DNA of 64,000 nucleotides from Toxoplasma gondii ME49 (Eukaryota > Apicomplexa > Conoidasida > Eucoccidiorida > Sarcocystidae). Shown here one piece after another: positions 11,994 to 23,837 of the stretch. A program made the position numbers and the translations under genes. The notes under the pieces are model-generated. The model worked only from the letters and a program-made list of their open reading frames with translations. It searched no databases and was not told the origin of the DNA. The stretch spans positions 3,247,885-3,311,884 of the forward strand of contig NC_031472.1 in NCBI RefSeq assembly GCF_000006565.2, read 5' to 3'. How positions within the stretch are numbered: position 1 is the first letter of the stretch; the number at the start of each line of letters is the position of its first letter.

Positions 11994-13646
11994 GATCATC
12001 AACGGTTCCTCCGCATACCGATGACGTGCCCTCTATCCGGGACACCATCAAGCTTCTGCAGTGTTTAGCCTCCGTGTGTTCGTGAACGAGGCACAAGAGA
12101 CACACGGTGCTGACTCCCGAGTGCGGGTCAGTCGTCTTCCATTCTGCGGCATGGCATCATTCTGGCTAATCAGCCGCGTTGCCAGTTTCGCTTTTCCCTT
12201 GAATATCGTGGTTAGCAGTTCAGGTTGATGAGTGCGCCACTATACTATCCAGTGCTCTGCATACTTCAAACAGAATGCGTTACCACTGCAGCGTGCGAAT
12301 GTCTCGACTCAGCTGCATATGCGTGTCTGTCGATGGAGGTCCGCTAGTCGTTTCGACAATGTCTGCACGATGTGTATCGATGCGCGCTGGGGTGTATACT
12401 GGCAGAGCGTCTGCTGGTGGTCGGTCCACCTTTTGGTATCGTCACTGTTCTACTGGCGGGGCGGCCTCGAAAGCAATGTCCTCTAACAGTAGCTGTATGT
12501 GCGTCGCCGAGGCAGCAGCTGTCTTCATGTCCTGTCTTCATGGCTTTGTCGATCGTGTCAGCATAGTACTACAGTTGTGCACATGGACTCTTGATGGTGA
12601 TCGGGACTCACGGAGAGAGTGTCAGGCGCGTTGAGCACGGTTGCGCCACGCGAGTGACTGAGTGCAGTGCAGGCACACAGCGTTGCCCTGTCACCGCAGC
12701 GGGTACCTCGAGGGGATCGCGTTCGGCAGAATTCTCAGGTGTTGATTCGTGGCGGTCGATTAAAGGCTGTAGGCACACACAGATGGCCCGGACACGGTGG
12801 GCTCCAGAGTGGAGGACCGGAGCGCATGAGGGCGTGGCAGAGGTGTCCGGTAGGAGGTTGTGGCGACAAGTTAGTGAAGTAACGGCAGTTGCCGCTGCGA
12901 CCGGGGTGTACAGTTCGTGTATGCATGGGCGTGTATGTATGAGTGGGCGCTGTGGGTTATGGTAGCATGGATGTTACGCGAGTCACAAGCTGCAGGCCTC
13001 CCTAATGAAGAAGTCCAGGGTGAACTGCGTCGTCCATGCGGCAAAGGTATCTACTTGCGTGAAATGCCCAGTGATTGCGAGAGCAGGTGAGGCCGGATCT
13101 GAAAGTGGGCAAACGGCAACCGTGCTAGACGGCCCTGACGTCTTGGTAGCATGTTCTTCTCGATGTCGGATGCTGACGGCCCACGGAGGCTGTGTATGGT
13201 CACGCGTTTGTTGCCGTGGTACACACATCAAGCGGCAAGGATGGATGGTGTTCACTGTTTGGTAACAGTTGTGCGTTGCGTTTTCTTCCCAGCAAGCTCA
13301 TGTAAGGACGCCGCGCTAGGGTGACACGCAACCGCTGATGCCTAGCATCTTGGATCAGTAGATACGTAGCGACGCATCGGAGCTGCTTGTGACGTTGCTA
13401 TCGGTGGACGGGTTCAGCACGTCGCAATACCTAGTACCATGCGAATCATTTTGTGCCAGTCGAGTCGAGTCAGAAGCAAGCGTGCGATGGTAATAGAGGT
13501 GAGAGAAGATAGACAGCGGCCAGCATTATTCCGCAGTATGCTGTGTTTGGTCAAGATCTATTTTTTTCTCAACTCTGCAGCTTGACGCGGTACGCGAGGC
13601 CAGGTTACAGCTGCGCCCCAGTGACCCACACAGCATAAGGACATGT
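11994..13646. repeat. Family A monomer 8 (a1-e3-g3)
   Basis: It matches monomer 10 base for base except for scattered substitutions, at a constant offset of 3,365 bp. It is the first half of the duplicated dimer. Confidence 0.9.
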
Positions 13647-15358
13647 GATCAACGGTTTTTCCTCATACGAATGACGTGGCTCATTTTCACCGTGGACATC
13701 ATCACGCATATGCTGAGTTTGGCTTCAAGGTGGCAACGAACGCGATGCATGCAAGCAGCACTCGATGCTGTTTTCGCGCATGGGTAACTCGCATCCGAAT
13801 GCATGATGCGGCCTCAACAGCGACAACTATACGTGTTGCCAGTGCTCTCGTTTGCGTTGACGATCGCCGATAGAGATTCTCGTTGGGACGTGTGTCACTC
13901 TTATCATGTGTTACGCACAAGTCCAAATAGAATGCAAGAGTACTGCAGCTTGCATGTATCTCCCCTCGACTACATATGCACTTCCGTCGCGAGAGCTCCG
14001 GGAATGGTTTCGATAGTGTCATGACGAGGTGTGCTGATACACGCTGGATTTCTGGCTGGAGGAACGTCGGGCGCTCCGTCCTCCTAGCACTGTCACTGCC
14101 TACCGATGAGGCGGCCTCTGGAGATCATCATCTGGTCGCAGCTCTGTGTGTCACCAGGGTGGCAACTGCTCTTCATATCTTTGTTCGCCTTAATCTGTCT
14201 AATCATGACAGACTGGTACAGCAGGTGTGGACGTGAATTCCTGGTGGTGGTTGAGAGCCGGGGAGAGAGTGTCAGGCGCGTTGCGTACGGTTGCGCCACG
14301 CGAGTAGCTGAGTGCAGTGCAGGCACACAACACTGCTCCTTGGTCGATGCGAGTACCTCGAGGTGTTTGCGGTCTCTGGCTGAATTGTCAAAAGGTGCTG
14401 ATTTGTGGTGTTGGACGAAAGATGGTAGGTTCTCATAGCAGGAGCGGTGGAGATGAGAATGAGAGTGATGGGCGAGGAATCGAGAGCGTGAGAGCAGGGC
14501 ACCCCTGCTCCAGAGGAAGCGGTGAACATGTAGTTGTGGATCAGTATTAGTTGCAGTCGCGGTAGCGGTGATGGAGTGGTCCGTGCACGTGGGCAGCTGT
14601 GGGTGCGTCTGACCCTCGGATGTAGCATGCCTGCTACGTAGCGCTGCAGTTATACTGACTGATCAGTGCGACTGCTACTGACCTTTCCGCCGCGACACAG
14701 AGCATCTCTTGGTGGGGAGGCGTCGTGAACCACTGCGGCGGGATGGCCAGTGCATGCGACAGCAGGTGAGCTCGGCGATGGACGTGGACAAATGGCCATC
14801 GTGTAGAACGGCCCTGTCGAACTGATGGCAAGCGTCTGTGGCTGCAGCAGGTCGTGGTCCACGAGAAGGGTTCGAGGTAATGAGGCCCTTTTTCGTCATC
14901 CGTGCATCTTGCCAGGTTCTCTGTTGTCGCCCGCGGGTCGCGCCAAAGAGCTGGCTGCTGTTGCGTACTGCTCTTCATAATGATGTGTTGCATGTCTCTG
15001 TCAGGCACAGACGGTTAGGCTGCCACACGCCGGCGACATGCCGCAGCTGATGAATAGCATCCTGAAACAGTAGACGCATGGCGACACATCGGAGCTGCTT
15101 CTGACATTGTCATCCGTGGACGGGTTCAGCACGTCGCAATACCTAGTACCATGCGAATCATTTTGTGCCAGTCGAGCCGAGTCAGAAGAACGCGGGTGAT
15201 GGTAGTAGAGGTGAGAGACGATAAGCAGCGGCCAGTATTATTCCGCAGTATGCTGTGTCTGGACGAGATCTATTATCTTTTCTAATCTATTCAGCTTGAA
15301 GCGGTACGCGAGGCAAGGTCACCGTCGCAACCTAGAGGTCCACCTAGCGCCTAGACGT
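13647..15358. repeat. Family A monomer 9 (a3-e2-g2)
   Basis: The a3 block is shared only with monomer 11. The identity to monomer 11 stops at about 14,192. From there this monomer switches to the e2-g2 class of monomers 2 and 5, giving a sharp recombination-type junction. Confidence 0.85.
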
Positions 15359-17011
15359 GATCATCAACGGTTCCTCCGCATACCGATGGCGTGCCCTCTA
15401 TCCGGGACACCATCAAGCTTCTGCAGTGTTTAGCCTCCGTGTGTTCGTGAACGAGGCACAAGAGACACACGGTGCTGACTCCCGAGTGCGGGTCAGTCGT
15501 CTTCCATTCTGCGGCATGGCATCATTCTGGCTAATCAGCCGCGTTGCCAGTTTCGCTTTTCCCTTGAATATCGTGGTTAGCAGTTCAGGTTGATGAGTGC
15601 GCCACTATACTATCCAGTGCTCTGCATACTTCAAACAGAATGCGTTACCACTGCAGCGTGCGAATGTCTCGACTCAGCTGCATATGCGTGTCTGTCGATG
15701 GAGGTCCGCTAGTCGTTTCGACAATGTCTGCACGATGTGTACCGATGCACGCTGGGGTGTATACTGGCAGAGCGTCTGCTGGTGGTCGGTCCACCTTTTG
15801 GTATCGTCACTGTTCTACTGGCGGGGCGGCCTCGAAAGCAATGTCCTCTAACAGTAGCTGTATGTGCGTCGCCGAGGCAGCAGCTGTCTTCATGTCCTGT
15901 CTTCATGGCTTTGTCGATCGTGTCAGCATAGTACTACAGTTGTGCACATGGACTCTTGATGGTGATCGGGACTCACGGAGAGAGTGTCAGGCGCGTTGAG
16001 CACGGTTGCGCCACGCGAGTGACTGAGTGCAGTGCAGGCACACAGCGTTGCCCTGTCACCGCAGCGGGTACCTCGAGGGGATCGCGTTCGGCAGAATTCT
16101 CAGGTGTTGATTCGTGGCGGTCGATTAAAGGCTGTAGGCACACACAGATGGCCCGGACACGGTGGGCTCCAGAGTGGAGGACCGGAGCGCATGAGGGCGT
16201 GGCAGAGGTGTCCGGTAGGAGGTTGTGGCGACAAGTTAGTGAAGTAACGGCAGTTGCCGCTGCGACCGGGGTGTACAGTTCGTGTATGCATGGGCGTGTA
16301 TGTATGAGTGGGCGCTGTGGGTTATGGTAGCATGGATGTTACGCGAGTCACAAGCTGCAGGCCTCCCTAATGAAGAAGTCCAGGGTGAACTGCGTCGTCC
16401 ATGCGGCAAAGGTATCTACTTGCGTGAAATGCCCAGTGATTGCGAGAGCAGGTGAGGCCGGATCTGAAAGTGGGCAAACGGCAACCGTGCTAGACGGCCC
16501 TGACGTCTTGGTAGCATGTTCTTCTCGATGTCGGATGCTGACGGCCCACGGAGGCTGTGTATGGTCACGCGTTTGTTGCCGTGGTACACACATCAAGCGG
16601 CAAGGATGGATGGTGTTCACTGTTTGGTAACAGTTGTGCGTTGCGTTTTCTTCCCAGCAAGCTCATGTAAGGACGCCGCGCTAGGGTGACACGCAACCGC
16701 TGATGCCTAGCATCTTGGATCAGTAGATACGTAGCGACGCATCGGAGCTGCTTGTGACGTTGCTATCGGTGGACGGGTTCAGCACGTCGCAATACCTAGT
16801 ACCATGCGAATCATTTTGTGCCAGTCGAGTCGAGTCAGAAGCAAGCGTGCGATGGTAATAGAGGTGAGAGAAGATAGACAGCGGCCAGCATTATTCCGCA
16901 GTATGCTGTGTTTGGTCAAGATCTATTTTTTTCTCAACTCTGCAGCTTGACGCGGTACGCGAGGCCAGGTTACAGCTGCGCCCCAGTGACCCACACAGCA
17001 TAAGGACATGT
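15359..17011. repeat. Family A monomer 10 (a1-e3-g3)
   Basis: This is the duplicate of monomer 8 at 3,365 bp. The few differences include ATCGATGCGCG against ACCGATGCACG in the c-block. Confidence 0.9.
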
Positions 17012-18200
17012 GATCAACGGTTTTTCCTCATACGAATGACGTGGCTCATTTTCACCGTGGACATCATCACGCATATGCTGAGTTTGGCTTCAAGGTGGCA
17101 ACGAACGCGATGCATGCAAGCAGCACTCGATGCTGTTTTCGCGCATGGGTAACTCGCATCCGAATGCATGATGCGGCCTCAACAGCGACAACTATACGTG
17201 TTGCCAGTGCTCTCGTTTGCGTTGACGATCGCCGATAGAGATTCTCGTTGGGACGTGTGTCACTCTTATCATGTGTTACGCACAAGTCCAAATAGAATGC
17301 AAGAGTACTGCAGCTTGCATGATCTCCCCTCGACTACATATGCACTTCCGTCGCGAGAGCTCCGGGAATGGTTTCGATAGTGTCATGACGAGGTGTGCTG
17401 ATACACGCTGGATTTCTGGCTGGAGGAACGTCGGGCGCTCCGTCCTCCTAGCACTGTCACTGCCTACCGATGAGGCGGCCTCTGGAGATCATCATCTGGT
17501 CGCAGCTCTGTGTGTCACCAGGGTGGCAACTGCTCTTCATGTCTTTGTTCGCCTTAAAGTTTCCGCCGTGACAACTGAGTACAGCAGGTCTGGACGTGTA
17601 AGCGTCTTGGAAGGTGAGGTACGGTGCAAAATATCAGGCACAATCCGTATTGGTGAGCGACGTGTGTGGCAGATTAAAATGCTGACCTAATGCCTCGTGC
17701 ATTCGCTGAGACTCGCACCGGGAGGCACTGGCATTCTCCGCCACGACAATTCAGTGGTGTCGATTCGTCACGTGCGATGAAAGGCTGTAGGCATCCACAG
17801 GAGGACCTGAGATTGTGTGGACGAGCGTGGTGGAGGAAGGGTGGAGAGCGCAACGGCACTACACGGGTTCTTAAGAGGAAAGAGGAAACGGCGAGGACGC
17901 ACTTGTTTTCCAGGAGTCGTATGGGCTCGCGATGGTAGGATCGGTTGGTGGGCCTGTTGAGTGTGGTCTCCACCGTGGCACAACGACGGTGGCGGTCACC
18001 AGATCAGTTGCAACAGATGATTGTTTGTGCGCTGTGGATGCCACAGCCACATTCACGCTGCTAGCATATTCCAGTGTTGCCCGCAGATAGCGATTGAATC
18101 TGCACGGCAGCGGAGGTGGTGATGGTTTCTGGCAATGCACAAGACAACTTGCTGAATGAAGGCGCGGAGGCAATCGTCTCAGGAGATGCAGGATCAACCT
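17012..18200. repeat. Family A monomer 11 (a3-e4), decaying edge
   Basis: It copies monomer 9 up to about 17,557 and then continues with a private e4 block. Similarity is patchy after about 17,800 (for example the AAAGGCTGTAGGCA segment) and is lost near 18,200. This is the right edge of the array. Confidence 0.75.
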
Positions 18201-20460
18201 GATTCATGAACCATGACTAGCTCGTCGGTGCAACTACCTGATCCGCACGTCCTGCAGTACAGTTGCTGGCTGCCATGTGGTTCTTGTACAGAGACAAGAA
18301 GTAAAAACTAGAACGCAACATGTGTAGTGGAGCTTCCTGTGGAGGTGAATTGGATGTGCGGCGTAACAAAGATGTCGTTCCGGAGTGTTGGTCCTAGTCG
18401 CTGGATGGGCAATGATCCAGGCAAGGTTCAGTTCCAGTGTGTAAGTATGTCAAAACTTTTCGAGCAATAGGACGGTATGAGCGCTTTCAGGAAGCACCCG
18501 GGTCCGCCTGGTGGCAAGTCTCCGACCTTCGTACTGTATTCGTGGTCGGTGGGTGCATCATCACAGTATGAGGAGGTACGCGAGTTGAGGTCTCTTTTGG
18601 CGACAGCCTCCCAATCATTACTAGCATTTACTTCTGGAGTTTGAGCACACCTTCAGGGGAGTTTGGTGCACGGTTCAAGGAACCAAAAAGCACACCATTC
18701 GTTAGATCACCCCAACGCAGTCCTCAACACACCGGAAGTCACGACGGTGCCCCACTTGGGGCCTGCATATACAGTGAACACCAGGTATTGCGCTATCGCA
18801 TTTATCCATGTCCATCTGTCATCAGTTGTCCTGCGCCAAATGTTGCGCCTACCTACATGCCCTGCACGCGCTCCTCGAAACTGGTGGAAGTCCGCGGCTT
18901 CACAAATGGTCCAACATGAGGTCCCTAGGCACGTGAACAGTGGGCGGAACGTCTTGGAGTCGCACAGCGGGCGAGCGAACGTATTGACAATTGAATAGTT
19001 CGACCCCGGGTGCTAGAGAAAGAGACAGGGCAAATGGTTGCTTCCTGCGATCGCAACCTACCTCGGATTTTCTCTCTTGAGAGAGGAAGTGCCCCGCATG
19101 CAGATAAGACAAAAACGAAGCCCAGGGTACCACCAGCACAAGGTAGCCAGGCCGCTTCACTGAAAATTGAGTGGACGATGTGTTATGCGGCACCTGTCAG
19201 AGCAGATCACGAGTGAATTTTTGCTTAAGGGAAAAGCTTGTTTGCATTACGTGTTTTACACCCCTTTTACATACGGCCATTAATGTTCGTTTTGTCAGTC
19301 TCAACATGCATATAAAAACATCCACAAGCCTGACAGCTTGTTTCACTTTTCGTCGTCGCAGCAGCTGGCCGGCGGAGGCGTTGGGACCCTGTTGATGTTG
19401 ATGACGTGACGGGTCCCTTGAAGTAGAGGGCTGCTTGTTAACGGTGTTGACATCATCTGTGAACTGCGAGAGAGGGCAGGCATGTGATGTCATGGCTTGG
19501 ACAATCATTGCTTGTTGGTGGTGTACACGGAAAGCTTGTACATGTACAAAAGTAAACACAGGCAAGGGCCATGGCCACTTTATCCTTCGGGCGTCCATTC
19601 ACATCCCTTCTAGCAGCATTACATAATTATGATCCCATACTGAAGAGAGTGTGGGCGACGCGAAGAACAGACTGTTTTCCCGCATACACTCCATTTCCAG
19701 AAATTGGGGTTGTGGCGAGTTCGTGTTCGTGATTATGAGGTCTGTGGCGCCCTACGGACCACTCCTGCCCATGAGCTACATATTTTAAGTTTTGGGTGGG
19801 TTGTGGGAGCGCGAAACCGCTGTGAGAAAAGGGTAAAATAAACAAGAGAAACCAGTTTCTACAGTTTTTAGCGACGTCGTGTGGGGACGCGTATTCAGGC
19901 ACAGAAAGTAAGAAATGACGACAACGTTTGGTGGAATGATGAGGCTCAAAGTAGGTCCGGTGGAGCAGAGACATTGACTCGGTGTGCGTTCGACGATTGC
20001 GATGGATGTAATTGGGGAGATAGATGATACCAGCGAGCTTTTTGAGTGTTCGTGTGCATACCGAAATAGCAGTTGCTCGTCCCTCGTGAGCGCTTGACGT
20101 TGGCAAGTGCAATCATTGGATCTCTCGTTCTCGACCAGCCGCACTGTCGTGTTGGACAGTGTCGGCAACCATCTCCTTCATTGTTCCTCCTCATGTTCTT
20201 CGTTGTCGGATAGGCAGATGGGAACGGCGCGGATCTGCATTATTGGATTTTTGCCTCGACTCTTGTTCCTTCTCCTCACTTGATGCATGAACTCATATCC
20301 CTTTGGAAATCTTTTGCGCTATCTCTCTGACTAGCACCGCATGGTTTACATTTTGCGATCGTGACGTCGCCAGCGGCACTGGCTATGTGTTTGTGCGAGT
20401 ACGATGTTGGGAATCAAGCGCTGTCCTGCACTGAGTTTGCCGCTTGTGTACCTTGAGTAA
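18200..20460. other. Low-copy DNA, no supported gene
   Basis: No tandem unit is shared with families A, B or C here. The longest ATG-started frame is 19,197-19,598 on the minus strand (133 codons); it has no recognised domain and is within what chance gives at this composition. An AT-richer patch lies at about 19,200-19,340. Confidence 0.5.
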
Positions 20461-20468
20461 GAACTCAC

Positions 20469-20557
20469 GGCTATCTTCAAGTGACGGACTTCTGTGACCT
20501 CATCCTTGGTCGCATCAGTGGTTTGTCCCATACGTGACATCTTCAAGACGATTCCAT
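20469..20557 (-). CDS. Candidate internal exon, unknown product
   Basis: On the minus strand a long pyrimidine run ending in TTCGTTTTTCAG lies directly before 20,557, and GTGAGT follows at 20,468. The 89-base interval is open in a frame that reads GIVLKMSRMGQTTDATKDEV and onward, rich in charged and polar residues. That frame stays open beyond the donor to a stop near 20,346. I could not assemble neighbouring exons with confidence. Splice-like ends and length suit a coccidian exon, but both could be chance. Confidence 0.2.
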
Positions 20558-21162
20558 CTGAAAAACGAAAGAATGAGAGTACCGGGTAGGCAAGAGTGGG
20601 GCTGCAGGTGAACCGAAGGTTTAGGGTATATCAAGGGCACTCTAAACTTGTGAGGGGGGTCCATGATTGGAGGGCTTCTCACTTGTCACAACCCATATCA
20701 ATGATGACCGGCAAATGACATCACCATCGTTTTCGACCCTCTCATTTATATGGTTTTTCGTGTTCCTGTCACACTGATAGGTCGGCGTCAGCTGCTAGAA
20801 AACATGCTATCCATGTGTAAAAAGTGACGGACTGGTCCAAATAAAAAAATCTCTCGTCAGGAGTTGCCGAGGGGCAGAGGCACACACGAGGGCAGTAGGA
20901 GGGGTATCCAGTAGCAGTACAATCCCAATGAAGTGATTCCGGTATGTTACTAGTAAATACAACGTGTTTCCTCGTGCTGTGGCATGCTGCGTTGTCGCTA
21001 ATGGTGTGTCTTCAGGGCTTGAAATCTAGCTTAGGAAAGAAGACTAATTAGGCGTACCTGCGATGCTGGATGTACGCGGCCACGAGGTAAGGAAAGAGGA
21101 ACAAGCGGCAGAACTTGATGGAGCGGAAGAGAATGTTAAGGTGCTACTCTTGCTGATTCCAG

Positions 21163-21297
21163 GCAGATATTTGTCGTATTGGTTTCGACCCGTATGAACG
21201 CGAGACCCCTGTTTGCCCGCTTATATCCACGGAGGACGAAGATGCTGGAGCCGCAAGTGATTTCGTTGGAGTCAGGTCGTCGGCTTCTCACTCTTGA
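21163..21297 (+). CDS. Candidate terminal exon, unknown product
   Basis: The tract CTACTCTTGCTGATTCCAG ends at 21,162. Just inside it, at 21,154, the same frame has a stop, so the frame opens only after the acceptor, as expected for a true exon. The 44-residue reading ends at TGA 21,295-21,297 and contains the acidic run STEDEDAGAASDF. No family is recognised. An overlapping ATG frame from about 21,063 is an alternative reading. Confidence 0.2.
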   Translation, partial: ADICRIGFDPYERETPVCPLISTEDEDAGAASDFVGVRSSASHS

Positions 21298-21743
21298 GTG
21301 ATGCCACATGTCTGTCTTCCTAGGTTACCACAGGAGTGGTTGCGTCGCCCTCAACCTCACTGGGGGGAGTCGACTATCGTCGGGAAGACAGCCAGCATAT
21401 GAAGGCCGTGGAATCGAAGAAACTTGGAGGAAATATGCATGTAGCCTGGAGAACTCCGTGGCTGAAAAGTTAGCTGATGTGATGTGGGCGTGGTTGTCAT
21501 CTTCTTCATCGTTCTGATCTTTCCATGATGTTCTACACTGCTGCGTCCTCGTTGACATCTTCGCCTTGCGATTTTGCAAAGGAGGGTGACAAAAAAGAGC
21601 GGATACAACCAAGTCTGACTTGCGCCTTGGTGTACAAAATATCATCATCACAAGTTGTGTCGTTGGCGGCAAAAATGGAATGCAAGTAGCGATAAATGTG
21701 TGAGGGGGGATGGTACAATCATTACCACGTTATTCTCTGCCAG

Positions 21744-21927
21744 TTTCCTTGGTAAAGTGACGATGTGTTTTTGCGACCTTGGGAGAGATGTGGAAACATA
21801 TGTGGGGAAACCGATGAGCATGAAAGAAAGGGTTTTGCACCATTCCGGTGATTGTGAACAAGCGTTGCACTATGCTGTTACTATTCTTGGTGCCAAACAT
21901 GGAGTGGTAGGAAGTTGCGGCAAATAA
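21744..21927 (+). CDS. Candidate exon, unknown product
   Basis: It follows the acceptor-like tract ending TTATTCTCTGCCAG. The 60-residue reading (FLGKVTMCFCDLGRDVETYV at its start) ends in TAA. It has a balanced amino-acid composition with few low-complexity runs. GTAGGA near 21,909 could be a donor joining it to the next candidate, but the phases do not match cleanly. Confidence 0.2.
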
Positions 21928-22030
21928 TACTTGATCGCTCAGTGTCTGTTTTCCTCGTCGTCAAGTAGTGTAGGGCTTTGTCAAAACGCAACGCAGTGTT
22001 CTCCAGGAATATAGGGATAATCGTCGTCAG

Positions 22031-22257
22031 ACCTTGACAAAACCGTTCACACAAAAGAGTTGGTGTATACATATGACGTGGCTTCGACTCCAGAGAAGTG
22101 GCAAGATTATTTTATCAGAGTTAGCGGGACACAACACTTCTTGCAAAGGTTTCTCCATGCGCAGCGTGAATCTACTGTGTCACGATATGCGCGTGTGCCA
22201 AGCCTAAATCAACTACAGACGCTGTCACTCAGTCTGGAAAACGATGGAACATGTTAA
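22031..22257 (+). CDS. Candidate exon, unknown product
   Basis: The frame has a stop at 22,018-22,020 and opens just before an ATCGTCGTCAG acceptor, then stays open for 75 codons to TAA. The peptide includes EKWQDYFIRVSGTQHFLQRF, an amphipathic-looking segment. With the two candidates upstream on the same strand it may belong to one split gene, or it may be a fragment of a decayed one. Confidence 0.2.
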
Positions 22258-23539
22258 AAAAAGAAAAACACAAATTGAGTTTCCGCGTCAATATCCGCAC
22301 TAGCGAGTGTCCTGTGCTTCCTCGCGTGTTCAATCTCCTCTGTCAATTACTCCACTGGATCAGTAAATTTTTGATGCATGGAATAAGGCATTAGTTTGGG
22401 CTTGAATGATTTCAACTTAGAGCTTGCAGTTTTCAATTTAGTCAGCGTTTAGAGTTAAGATTTTGCTCCCCCCGTCGATCACGCGGCGAAGTGGATTTTT
22501 CAAACGTTGTTTCCGAGTGTGGGGCAGGCCCGATGTGTGCCAATCGCGTCCATCGGCAGTTCCGGTCTGCTGGGTTCTGACTCCACATTCTTGCGCCATG
22601 ATAACTTTGATGCTGTTCATGCACAGCTTGCGGCTGTTAGTCTTTTCTTCATTCCACCAACGTTTTTCGTCCTCCCTTCTTCGCCTTACCTCGATGTATG
22701 GGGAAGGCTCTTGTTGCTTGCTGCTGTTTGCGACGTTCTACACGTAACATATGGATTACTGTTATCACTCTTATTAACAGCGAGAGGATACTACTAACCA
22801 CATGCTAGAATGATATCAGTACCAGCGTACTCGGAGTAATCACTAATGAGACACGATTATCTATACGACTTTCAAGAGAAAGGTTAGCCTCTAGACCATG
22901 TTTCAGACCTGCCGGTGCGCCGTTGCGGGCACTTCAGTTGGGCAAAACAGTATATTTGTGACGTATGTCGCTCCCTTCGTTGTCCACTACATGCGAGGGC
23001 TTCACACTGGCCAAGGAATGGTTGCCGTTAATATTGTGGTCTCTGGCACCACGAGGGTTCGCCGAGAGCCGCATGTAGCTGACTGGTAGCACCGAAGCGC
23101 TATTGAGTAGCAGAGGCAGACGCAAGATATTACCAATCTCGGGGGGACGCTTTGAGCGTCATTGATTACCTTTGGACAAAAATTTCACGTATCATAAAAA
23201 AGGTATGTCCCCGCACCATTCTCATGTTTTAAGGTCTTCTGCACCGTTTAAGGTACAGTTGAGGTCCGTTTGTGATTAAGGGTTACATTTAGTATTGCTG
23301 TTTAGGGTGTAGGTTTTAGCACCGAGACAGATATGAAGTATCCTCGTGTGTGGGCGCGTATCCCGCGCGGTGCCGGGGTTGGCACTTGATGTCTTCATGG
23401 CATTTGCTCACTCGCACAATCTGATGCTTCATGCATGAGACGATGCCTGCCACTCTGCAAGTCTGCTTGTCATTGCGTTGCCTTGCGTTGAGTGTCAACA
23501 CAGTTTACTCTATGTGGTAGATGATTTCTGCCTGATCAG
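22258..23539. other. Low-copy DNA, weak open frames only
   Basis: A hydrophobic frame opens at about 22,459 and ends near 22,797 (plus strand). A 63-codon ATG frame at 22,898-23,089 (plus) contains an internal acceptor-like TTTCAG. Neither has a recognisable domain. A single TTTAGGG occurs at 23,301, with no tandem telomere repeats. Confidence 0.4.
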
Positions 23540-23837
23540 GTGGCTGAAGTGTGACGGACACACACAAGGGGTGCCGTCTCCTTGCCTGAACAGAATCAAC
23601 TTAAAAACTGAAGTACGATCCGATATCGTTGCCGGTGCACCAAAAGCAGCAGTGAACCAGATTTGTTTGTGGGATGTTGCGGACATCCGTGATACATTTA
23701 TCCATTTTTCAATGCTAATGCCCCAGATGACCATTTGTAATCAACACGAAGTCTGCAAGCACAAATACAAGAATGTAGCAGTTTTGGGGACTGCAGTCAT
23801 CGTGGTCCATAGGTGCAGAACACATCTGCAACACTGA
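23540..23837 (+). CDS. Candidate exon, unknown product
   Basis: The sequence GATTTCTGCCTGATCAG precedes 23,540. The frame runs 98 codons to TGA with a mixed, protein-like composition and several cysteines. It starts WLKCDGHTQGVPSPCLNRIN after the split codon. No ATG-led first exon was found. Confidence 0.2.

Larger units (their letters stand above)
1..18200. repeat. Family A tandem mosaic satellite array
   Basis: Eleven visible head-to-tail monomers are anchored on a block beginning GATCAYCAACGRTTCCTCC or a variant of it. Anchors lie near 91, 1853, 3381 (degenerate), 4984, 6692, 8419, 10509, 11994, 13647, 15359 and 17012. Corrected for under-sized gaps the period is about 1.65-1.77 kb. Each monomer runs a-b-c-d-e-g-h-i-j, and sub-blocks come in distinct variants: a1/a2/a3, e1 to e4, g1/g2/g3. 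Neighbouring monomers combine these differently, which points to unequal exchange or conversion. No frame carries a recognisable protein, and frames that stay open do so in near-identical copies, so they carry no evidence of selection. Kilobase satellites of this kind are known from coccidian subtelomeres; that match is inferred, not tested. Confidence 0.9.

Noticed and set aside
22463..22797. Hydrophobic plus-strand frame as a membrane-protein gene
   Set aside because: It has no acceptable start or clear acceptor, and about 110 codons is a length expected many times by chance here.
20620..23307. Interstitial telomere repeats (TTTAGGG at 20,620 and 23,301)
   Set aside because: Single occurrences, no tandem run.
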